Shown: positions 55,346 through 64,000 of the stretch, in pieces
Layout: each line of letters begins with the position of its first letter
How positions within the stretch are numbered: the stretch's first letter is position 1
DNA from: Acanthococcus lagerstroemiae
Taxonomy: Eukaryota > Arthropoda > Insecta > Hemiptera > Eriococcidae
Length of the DNA: 64,000 nucleotides
Assembly (NCBI GenBank): GCA_031841125.1
Contig: CM063106.1
Location: forward strand, 1,116,001 to 1,180,000
Direction of reading: 5' to 3'
The notes under the pieces: model-generated
Seen by the model: only the letters and a program-made list of their open reading frames with translations
Told to the model about the DNA's origin: nothing
Databases searched by the model: none
Made by a program: the position numbers and the translations under genes

Positions 55346-57865
55346 TTGTTATTTGAGTACAAAAATCGGGAAAAGTAACGAGTGCATGGAAGTAGATTAT
55401 AATTGTAAATGTTATGGAACCGTCAGATTTCGAGAAATAATTCAGAATACAAGGTAAACCAAGAAGGACATTGTGTGGTTCCTATTTATAGTTACTCTAT
55501 GTTGTTGCTGCTTGTCAGTTTATGATTGTAATCTAAAACAAAATAAAGTAGTCAATGAACAACTGACATTACAATCGATGTAGAATTAATGCACTAATGA
55601 CCGAGAACAACTTGAATGTGATTATCAGAGTGTAAGTGAGAAATGAAGCATCACTGTTTATCTAAAATTATCAGGATGGAATTCAGACCGAGAATGTCGA
55701 GTTGGACTAGAAGTGAGTCGTCATTTGTTTTACAGACATAATGTTTTTCATTGCAGGTTTAGTGGACAAAAACTAGCGCCTGCTGACTGGATAAGTTAAC
55801 CAGCTGATCAACCATATGAACTTGTTGTTCTAAGGTGAAAACTTACTTCCCAGTTGATGGATTTGTGAAGTCAGTTACAGTAAAAGGAAGAAATAATAAA
55901 ACAATCAAAAAATCAGTTTTTAGTTCCTTTTTAATAATTTACTTTCATTATTAACAGATTAGAAGTCAGAACATTGTTAACAAAAACAAGGAAAACTTCC
56001 AGCAAATATTAAGAACCAACCGATAAGATTGAGGATTTGAATACTGGACTCTGAAGCCCGTTTGAACTTGAAAATCAGTTGCAGCTGGAATACGTTTAAG
56101 TGACATGACAGCAGTACTGAAGTGAACGGTATGTTCAAAGATTGATATAAGAACCTTATCGTTGATTAAAAGGTCGACTGAAAAATTCTGCATTTTCTGC
56201 TTCTAGAAATGAGTAAATAATCGAACCATCCAGCCGAACAATTGAAAGAAAAAACAGAAAAGGAATTGCATAAATTGCTTTCTGAAGCATCTGCCAAATA
56301 TGAACATTGGAAAAGCGGTTTACCATCAATGAGAGTACGTAGTAAGTACAAATAACATAAAAATCGCACCATTGCTGCTTTAAAGAGAGAATTAATCGAT
56401 GCTCACAACTTAACTGAAACAGAGTCCGTCTGTTGAGTTGAATGTAATTAATTTATAGATTGTACTTGATATATCTCATTTTGTTTATTGTGCTTTTAGA
56501 ACACCTGAGAGAAATTTTGGATAATCCATTATCTTCTATTGCTGTACTGAGAAATTCGATTTGCTCAGATATAGCGAGTAAGCGAATGTCCGGAGCGGCT
56601 GCTAGTCGTGAAAGTGAGCTATTATGAAGATCCGAAGGTTTTTATTGAGGTTAATATTACGTCTGTTAATTCCTTAGCGAGATGGTTACATGATCTCAAG
56701 TTACTAACACGTTTTCGCTGTGCAACAAATCGAGAGCTCAGCGTGTATACTGCAGAAACGGAACTGAGATTCGAGAATGCAAATAATGATTTTTGTTTCA
56801 GTCAAGAGGTGAATTTGGTTCTTCATTGAGTGAATATGAATGGAAAATGTACTCGGAAATTATTCAGTAATGATGTTACTCTCTAAATGTTTCTAAGGGA
56901 ACAGTTCACATTTCGATTGCTGTTAAATAGGTGAACAGTATTCAGAGTAAAAACGAAGGTATTTAGGAATCATGGTCACGCATGAAAAGCCAGGTAGATG
57001 CAATAAGTTACAAGCTGACAAGCCCTTGACTTTCACTAAGTTCAGCCTGAAACTATGAACTGGTACCATAAGAATAATTGATGGTCGAGGGTAACGTCAG
57101 ATTCATGGATTTTGTACTTATTCAGAAAAGTGAAAAGGTAGTCAGAAGTTGGAAGGTTTGATCCTAAGACTCATCCTTGCTTTGGATTGCCATAAACTGA
57201 AATTGTATTTTCAAGATTTACCGGTAAAATTAAAAGCCTCAGTCGTAAGTCATCAGTTATGATGAATAACCGTCATTTGAGGGTCCCATCTGTTACAACT
57301 TATAAAACGTATCAGTTCCATCGGGTAAATAAAAAATTTATTAATCAAAGTATTGGTCCGGCCGGGGAGAAAGCAAAAATTGAATCTGAATTTTAGCGAA
57401 GAATTTTTATTACATCAACTAGGTTATCAGCTGATAAGTGTCACTGTTGAATTCCATTCGGGAGGAGCCCCACAATTAGAAATATTTAATTAATTTTATG
57501 GCTTATTTGGGTTAACCTAATTATCTGATGTCTTTTTATTTCCAACCTGGGGGTTCTCAATTAGAGTGGAAGGCGAGTTTCTAAAGTCGTACTCACTTTG
57601 ACTTTTATTTCTTTTTCTTTGTGGTTTATCTGTTGTCCACTAGCTGTGATACGGTTTCAGTTCTGTTTTCCACAATTATGATGTCATTCATTGCAGTTTG
57701 TGAGGTGGGGATCTTCAGTCGAAGGTGACTATCTTGGATCTGATACAGCTCTACATTCAACAAGGATTAGCCGTGTCAGGTAAAAGGCTTTTAGTGAATG
57801 ACGGTCGGTATTATGTTTTCATCGATTACATCCTCTGTTTAATTTCAAACAGGGACCGCTTTTAG
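55346..57865. other. Unassigned; coding-like scraps
   Basis: Two stretches look protein-like but are broken. At about 56226-56347 a frame reads QLKEKTEKELHKLLSEASA and continues to WKSGLPSMR. At 56500-56620 a frame reads LREILDNPLSSIAVLRNSIC. The frame 56608-56829 (73 codons) has no domain I recognise. They could be exons of one unknown gene or an old element. Confidence 0.3.
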
Positions 57866-58047
57866 AAACCATCGTCTGACGACGTCCGGGTAATTTTAAG
57901 GTTAGCTAGTACGTTCTGAAACCTCACAAAATCCTCGGAACGATTTTTTCCGGCGTACCCAGTTCAGACTGGGAAAACAAAAACCATGTCTTTGGAGAAT
58001 TTCGTGCGCCTTAAAATCACCTGGAAGTTGTCGAACGATGGTTTCAG
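57866..58047. mobile_element. Palindromic MITE, 182 bp
   Basis: GAAACCATCGT then GTCCGGGTAATTTTAAGG at the left and the reverse complement (CCTTAAAATCACCTGGA, ACGATGGTTTC) at the right, about 37 bp arms with several mismatches. No target duplication identified. Confidence 0.7.
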
Positions 58048-59389
58048 AACGCACCCCTGGACTGGGTAGAAAATCATCCTGAGTGAGGTCATTTTCTCAT
58101 TGATTGTCTTTATTCTGGTTCATAGATGGGATTATTTTATTGACTTTTGGTTTTCCATTTAATTAATCCTTATGCCTACGCTTAGTGAATTATTTTCTTT
58201 CCTAGTTAAAATATTAATCCTCTTTTTGGTCATGAGATGGAGGAGGTTTAGAAATACTCGTCTTACAAGTTTTTAGTCAATTTCCGAAGGGCTCGACTTT
58301 GAGATATATTCCACAAGTTCTGTTGAGGTAGTTAACCTTTCAATTCCTTAACTAACAAACCTATTTATTCTTCACTTAGTATTCTATTCAAGTTGAATGT
58401 TATTTGTATAAACGTTGTATAAATAGTCGGTACCAGACTTTGTAGAAGCCAAGGTACTTTGGTGTTATTGAAAATTCAAAATTATTAAATTTGAGGGACT
58501 GATTTATAGTCATTCACTACGCCCATATGTAACAGACTTTCAACACGGTTTGATAATAATTATTCTAAACATTCGGATACTTGGCGAAATTCTGATCTTG
58601 AAATTCTCATTTGACACTTGATAAAAGCGCAGAGTATTCAAGAGGGGATAGGAAATTTCTTTTGAACAGTAGATACGATACATTTCGTTTTTTGGGACTG
58701 CTGGGATTTGAGATGTTTCTTTTATTAGGTATTTCTGATTTCATAAGTTTTTGGGGTTTGTAAGTTTATTTGAAAAACGCATGGTTTTACTTTATAATAT
58801 TATGACAACTTTGGTCTCGTCGTTCACATATGTAGCCTTGCCTGGTGGATCAATATTGTTCGTGTTACTCGTTATTTTCAGTTTATATTCTCTACAATTT
58901 CATGTTTTCTAATAATTTGAAACTCAGGTGCAACCAACTCGATTATTGTTATTTTTAAAGTTTTATTCCGTCTTTATTTTATTTTTGTGACGATTTTAAT
59001 GTGTAGAACTTCAAATTACTTTAGGAGGTTTTATTCATGTTATGTGAATGTTTATCATTTATGTTGTCCTTGATGCTATCTTGTACATTTTCTATCTTAC
59101 ATTCGTTTGCGGTTTATTTGTTTGGTAACTTTTCAACTTCGAGCATTTGTATTCAATGGAAACTGAAGATTTATTGGATGTTTCAGAATTTGTAAAATTG
59201 GGTTTTCACTTCATAGAATTATATGAAGTTTCTCATCTATGATCCAGTTACTTCATTTCAATTATACATTGTATTATTTTCACTTGACTTCTTAGTCTTG
59301 AGTTATGTACAGGTAGATGAAAATGACTGAAACTTGCAGAAGTATAAATAAATTTCAGAAGGATCATAGGGGGTTGTGGGGGTTGAAAT
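58048..59389. other. No gene seen
   Basis: Very AT-rich, no frame of interest. Confidence 0.4.
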
Positions 59390-59762
59390 CTATTTGGTGT
59401 TATACACGACACTCCACGCTTCCAGATAAATGAAAGAGAGATGATGTAATACAAAAATGAAAAGAACTTCATGGAACTCCACCACAAAACAACTGTGGGT
59501 GTTTTTAATACGAAAAAATAATTTGCACTTTAGACACTGAAAACAGCTTTCCAGCATGCACCCTACTTGTCCGCACTTTTGTTGGCAGTTTTTCTTAATC
59601 GGAAGGTGTCCTCCATGACTCAATAAGCCTACATCTGGAGGTGGAAGAATTTCAGGTGGTCCTCTGCCTGCAACTGCTGCTGATGTTGGTCTTCCTCGGG
59701 TTCCTGTCTTTATAACTGATTTGCAGAATACAATACTGACTTCCTTTTTAAATTCTGCGAAG
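59390..59762 (-). pseudogene. piggyBac-like transposase C-terminal remnant
   Basis: The minus frame reads from about 59760: FAEFKKEV, then GTRGRPTSAAVAGRGPP, then GGHLPIKKNCQQKCGQ, C-x4-C and C-x2-C pairs with LKCKLFF, and HSCFVVEFHE. The order of basic linker, HLP motif, Cys pairs and CF-(x)-FHE is the C-terminal zinc-binding region of piggyBac-like (PGBD-type) transposases. A TCGCAG before the start could be an intron acceptor or just the break point. The DDE catalytic domain is not in the window. Confidence 0.65.
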
Positions 59763-61210
59763 GTGAGTTTGTTATTCGCGTCTCACAATTAGATGTCGTA
59801 TTTCTCAAATACACCACGAAAATGGAAATCTGAAGCATCGCTCGACACTTCTCAAATTACAAATCCATGGTCTATATACCTCAGTATTGGGGGGGGGGGG
59901 AATTACAGGTTGTTAATTTCAAGTAACAAAATATCACATTAAAGGACTCGGAAATTTGCACAAAAAATTATCACTTCAGCCTCCAAACTGTTACATTTTG
60001 AAGCTCTGATAAGATAAATCGCAAGTGGTATTCAAAGTTACTGATCTAAATATGCCACTCGTCGGTGTTTCTTTCATATTTTATCTTACTTCGAACGCTT
60101 TCCTACCACACAGAGCCTAGATTGATCGTTTTCACTTGCAGTCTATTATAATCCCTTTGGAGAGCGGATGTACAAATCGCAAAAGAATTGGATCTCGTTA
60201 AAAAAAAGGTGCACATTTGTCTGAAGGCGATCTAGCTATTTTGAGAAAAATTACAAGTGTGCTGCCAATTCACGATCCTACACCCTTGCATGGTTTAGAA
60301 AAAAGAAAAAAAAAGTCGCATTGTTGTGTCAATAGTATTTATAAATCCAACAGTCCGGTACAAGTTTATATTTACTTCTTGTAACAGAAAACTTCAGCAA
60401 AAATAGGCATCTAGGATCTAGGTATGCGTATATTGAGGATATTACAGTGACTTGTTCAGCAGCAATACAGGCAAAATACTAGGGAATGACACAAATATGC
60501 CATCGTAGTTCGTAGATATAAATAATGATTCTCTTTTCCTTGTCTATGTGAGCGTACAACTTAATACTCGATGAATAAAAGTAATTTCTCAAAACTCCTT
60601 CCAATACTTATAAAAAGATCATCAGAATAGATAAGCTTTGTAAGTTGCACGCTTACAGAAAACTGCTACACGAGCAGTGAAAAGGCCATTTGTGTTTCTA
60701 TAGAACGAAAGATTTTGGTTATGCATGAGCGATTTACTGCACTGATATTAGCAGTGGAACTATATTTGACTTTTTCCTTGGGTCTTTTGTGTACACTTCC
60801 AAAACGCATTCGTCTATTTGTAGATTAAACTTGAAGTCGGAAGTTTATTCTTTTCACAGAAATGGAAATTCAGCGAGAAAAGAAAACCCGTCATGCATAA
60901 CAACCCACTCCCAATTATTGCCATCTACCAATCAACACTGCATCGGTTAAAACGAGGCCATTACAATTAATTAATTACAAAAAATACACGCACACCGATT
61001 AAAACATACAAGTTACAATTTACAAAATGATAACGATTTAACGAATATTATACGAAAATTCGAATTCAGGGATTCCAACGAACGAAACTAATCTACCGAC
61101 CGACCCTAGTGTCGAATTCCCGATTTACGTCCCCGCGCCTCAAGTGTTCAAATCGTTCGAATTGAAAGTACGGCGACCGTCATTCCGTCCTTCCAGTTAA
61201 CATTCCTTGA
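59763..61210. other. No gene seen
   Basis: AT-rich; a G run lies at about 59889-59900. No supported ORF. Confidence 0.4.
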
Positions 61211-61471
61211 ATGTTAAGGCATTATAAAAATACATTGGCCTCACGACTACTTTTGTTATTATTCCTTATCAATGTACATTTCGGTCCGGATTGTTTGGGC
61301 CATTCTCGATCAAATAGCACACTCGTCATCTCCGCTTCTTCGCATAGACTATATTTTTTTTTAGGGTTGATGCAGGTAATGCAGGTTGGTGACTCGGTGT
61401 GGCGTAACCGAGCTTTATGCAATTCGCAAATGGAACTATCTGTAGGAGCGCTAGATTTGCTCAACCTGTAA
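61211..61471 (+). CDS. Weak ORF candidate with a hydrophobic N-terminus
   Basis: 86 codons starting with a basic then Leu-rich stretch (SRLLLLLFLINVHFG) like a signal peptide, with AATAAA overlapping the stop region near 61469. No family recognised. A T-rich run followed by AG, GGTTGATGCAGGTAATGCAG, suggests the sequence may instead contain splice sites. Kept only as a weak candidate. Confidence 0.15.
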   Translation: MLRHYKNTLASRLLLLLFLINVHFGPDCLGHSRSNSTLVISASSHRLYFFLGLMQVMQVGDSVWRNRALCNSQMELSVGALDLLNL

Positions 61472-61539
61472 TAAAGTACTATAATATACCAAGAAGTGCG
61501 ATCGTTGAAACGTTCTAAAAAGTGTTACGAGCGCTATTT

Positions 61540-61720
61540 GGTGTTACGCTGTTGTGATGTCGTTCCTTGAAAAGTGTTACCAGTGTTAAGCGGTGTTATG
61601 CCTCGTTACGAGTGTTAAGATAGCGCGGATAACTACGAGATAGAAGCTGCTCGGGACCAGCTACTATCGAGTGTTATGTGGTGTTACGATGTTATCAACC
61701 GTTGTAAGTGTTGTCCTTTT
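61540..61720. repeat. GTGTTA-rich patch
   Basis: GTGTTACG, GTGTTAAG and GTGTTATG words occur about ten times in 180 bp without a fixed period. Confidence 0.7.
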
Positions 61721-61789
61721 TGGCTTTTTACTCTGTGCTGCTTTATTGACATCCGACAGGTACTATGCCACGTAGCCGCAAAATCAAGA

Positions 61790-61845
61790 GACCGCAATAC
61801 CAAGAGACCGCAATACCAAGAGGCCGCAATACCAAGAGGCCGCAA
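61790..61845 (+). repeat. 16 bp tandem repeat, about 3.5 units
   Basis: Unit GACCGCAATACCAAGA, the later units with GGCCGC at the start. Because 16 is not a multiple of 3 the three frames are all read in turn by the overlapping ORFs. Confidence 0.9.
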
Positions 61846-62624
61846 TTTCTTAAAAAATGTAGTGCAGCCAACCTCGGAATAATGAAATGTGGGAATAGAA
61901 TGAATGTTGTACTTTCAGTAGGGAATTTGAAAGAATTTGAAAGAAGCAGACTGGCTGACAGAAAAAAGAGAGCATATATAACGAAAATAGATTATTTGAT
62001 CCACTTTTGAGTTATGAAAAAATGATGAAACTGAGAAGAAAAGTTGTAGTGATTGCTATTTGATAATAATTTATTGTTATCGTGTATTGATGTTGACTTC
62101 GGCGTTGTTGTAAATTGGGAGCCAGGAAATCCATAATTAGTTGACCTATTAATTATTGTTCGGTGAGTGAGTTCAGTTATTCTTACAGATTATTTTTCAT
62201 TAGTTCTTCAAAGTTAAAAAACGGGAACTGTGTTCACGAACTTCTTGTTTTGTTAATCTTGTAAGACACGATATTATACTGCATAGTTTCTTAGTGAGTA
62301 TTTTTAAAATTTGATGACTTGAATGTTTTTTCAGTCTTGGAAGTGTGACTGACAATAAGATGGTAGAATATCTAATGAAGGAATCTAGTTACAGTTTGTT
62401 CCTTGTGTAACCAACAAATGAGACACGCTGCATACAAACGGCCTACGAAAATTATTGTGAGTACGAGAATTTATACTCAGACCTTATGTAATTATAATTT
62501 TTTAAAGAAAATTCTCCGCAATAAGTGAATGTTTTTGTTAGGGCCGTTGAGTTGCTACTGCGTATTTTGTTCTTCTCTAACTTGAATGGATGTCTTCATG
62601 TTCAACTTTTCTCTGTGTACATAC
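61846..62624. other. No supported gene
   Basis: A basic frame continues to 62010 (KEFERSRLADRKKRAYI) with no known domain. Confidence 0.3.
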
Positions 62625-62964
62625 CAGAGCAGTGCACGATACGAGTATATGCTCATGTGGTATTCGATATCGTATCGCTTAAAACGATACTGAATAGTAC
62701 TCGGACGATACCGAGTATACTTGATATTGCAGCAACAAGTAATCATTTTTGTGATATGGTATCGCCAATTACAAGTATCACTGATAAGGCATCACTACTG
62801 CACCTCTGCACCACCTAACCTACCCTAGGAACATGATGAAGATGAAACGCTAGCCCATAGATGAGTCATAATACAGCGCTAATCATAAAACGATTCCTGA
62901 ACAAGTATACTTGGTATTGGTATCGTGAAACCGACTACCGAGTACGTAGTCGGTAGTCGCTCTG
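62625..62964. mobile_element. hAT-like MITE, second copy of the 14.6 kb family, inverted
   Basis: Left end CAGAGCAGTGCACGATACGA matches the reverse complement of the right end of 14615-14889, and the interior shares CTCATGTGGTATTCG and CAGTAGTGATGCC-type words (here inverted). The right end is degenerate (CGCTCTG) and no target duplication was seen. About 65 bp longer than the first copy. Confidence 0.75.
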
Positions 62965-63336
62965 CAACAATACGTTACCCGAGTACCCTCTGGTACATAA
63001 GTAGAATCTGCATTAATTGCTTTGTTCTTAGTGGCGTTCTTTATAATTTAGACGGTAACTACTTTATATATCAGAACCTGATAGTAATCTTATTTGTGCC
63101 ATGTTACAGGTATATACTTCATGAAGTACAACATTATTTTAATCTGGAACGATATGTGTGACGTGTTTGCAGAATTGTAGCACTCGCAAGTTTGCTCATT
63201 TTTATATAATACTACGCCTCTGACGGAGATACTCGATGTTAATTGTGAGTAATGGCATTCTGTTCTGTCAGTTTCATTATTTCTGTACACATTTTTACGC
63301 CACATTTCGTCTTATGCAAGGTCAAATCATTCGCAT
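62965..63336. other. No gene seen
   Basis: AT-rich, no supported frame. Confidence 0.4.
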
Positions 63337-63540
63337 TCATCGTAGGATATTCTCATCTCTATTACTCCAGCGTTCTGGAAAAAGTTCTGTTCCTTCATTT
63401 GGTGAATAATATCCTTGTTCAGAACACAACGGTTTATCGAAGAACGATGCTCCTAATTCATGGAAAAAATGTAATTTGTTTTCATTTTGTGTATAGCAAA
63501 TCCAGTGCCGTATATCCCTGTCCACAATTAGTGGTCAATG
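63337..63540 (-). pseudogene. Possible ankyrin-repeat fragment
   Basis: On the minus strand GQGYTALDLLYTK (near 63515-63475) is followed, one frame over, by KLHFFHELGASFFDK. The pattern GYTALDL then about 10 residues then LxxLGA is that of ankyrin repeats. It needs a frameshift and lacks neighbours, so it is a weak call. Confidence 0.25.
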
Positions 63541-64000
63541 AAACCCATACATTAGTTTTTTTTTAATTACATTGAAAGAAATTATATTGTCACACCTCTT
63601 TCGTTTTCATAGTAAAATTTTTAATTTGTGTTCTACTGTATTTGTATTTGTCATTCTACCATTCCATTTGCTAGATATTCGTTTAATTATTTCCTTTTGA
63701 AAAGATGAATTGGAAATAGAAACAATTTTAGAAAGAAGCATAGTTCATTGTTCATGTGTGCCTTTGTGACAGAAGCCGTATTTTCCTTTTAAAATATGAA
63801 TGTAATCCTTCAAATGATTTTAATTGTTTTGAATATTATGAGAAATTACTACGTTTTCCCCCATTTCTATCTGTTGGATCTTAGTATCCAGTTGTATGTT
63901 ACTGTGCAGCCAAAAGTACTTAAAGAAATTGTCACACAACAAGCGTTTTGAATATTGTGAGAAAAAATTTGTTTCCAATTAGTTAATGTCATGAACCCCC
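63541..64000. other. No supported gene
   Basis: AT-rich. A short plus-strand stretch near 63800-63890 (NPSNDFNCFEYYEKLLRFPP) looks protein-like but is not recognised. Confidence 0.3.

Noticed and set aside
63252..63566. 104-codon plus-strand frame
   Set aside because: Its composition is AT-driven and the minus strand of the same region gives a better, though weak, ankyrin-like reading.
1..64000. tRNA or rRNA genes
   Set aside because: I looked for B-box-like GGTTCGAATCC and related words and for rRNA-like blocks and found none with a matching cloverleaf. A covariance-model search would be decisive.

Overview
This window looks like repeat-rich eukaryotic DNA, most likely from an arthropod and probably an insect. 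The signs are BEL/Pao, P/THAP, piggyBac-like, hAT-like, LINE and Polinton-like PolB sequence, AT-rich DNA, GT-AG introns, AATAAA signals, many microsatellites and no bacterial-style gene packing. I could not identify the species. I found no intact, confidently named host gene, no tRNA or rRNA, and no CRISPR. Nearly everything I can support is mobile DNA, decayed mobile DNA, satellite, or an assembly-like duplication.

Layout. 1-6 kb: the end of a CCCTGACTTTT-type repeat, a direct duplication, and two inverted GCAGCG-rich arms. 6.0-7.7 kb: a 5'-truncated BEL/Pao retrotransposon on the minus strand (integrase, polypurine tract, LTR). 8-11.2 kb: a palindromic MITE, a 1 kb hAT-like element with perfect 8 bp target duplications, and hairpin repeats. 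11.2-12.8 kb: a possible second LTR element on the minus strand with two unrecognised ORFs. 14.6-17.8 kb: two hAT-like elements around the tail of an R1/Jockey-type LINE.

18.8-30.5 kb is a nested P-like transposon of 11.7 kb with matching terminal inverted repeats and a 7 bp target duplication. Its transposase gene can be followed as phase-0 exons (THAP domain, middle exons, catalytic domain) but is broken by a nonsense codon and an internal deletion. Inside it sit a TG...CA element that may be a solo LTR, a 6.8 kb element carrying a satellite of about 251 bp units and a hAT-like insertion, and a 424 bp MITE. A small palindromic MITE related to the P-like termini abuts its left end.

31.9-34.5 kb: a decayed LINE interrupted by a 351 bp MITE with a 6 bp target duplication. 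34.7-35.4 kb: a hAT-like MITE. 36-44 kb: two inward-facing genes with 23-residue repeats flank an approximately 110 bp satellite and the N-terminal part of a Polinton/adintovirus-like family B DNA polymerase. 45.5-50.5 kb: a tandem duplication with 1,820 bp apparently identical, followed by homologous DNA full of indels, which suggests an assembly problem. A candidate first coding exon of a host gene lies in it on the minus strand. 51.1-55.3 kb: a purine-rich tract and an inverted block of the satellite from 37-40 kb. 55-64 kb: mostly unassigned DNA with a piggyBac-like C-terminal remnant, a palindromic MITE, a 16 bp tandem repeat and a possible ankyrin fragment.

There is no pathway linking these genes; the coherent story is nested transposition. 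The best candidates for something undescribed are the 23-residue-repeat genes around the polymerase fragment, and the 20.3-27.0 kb element whose ends and internal satellite share a 12 bp motif.
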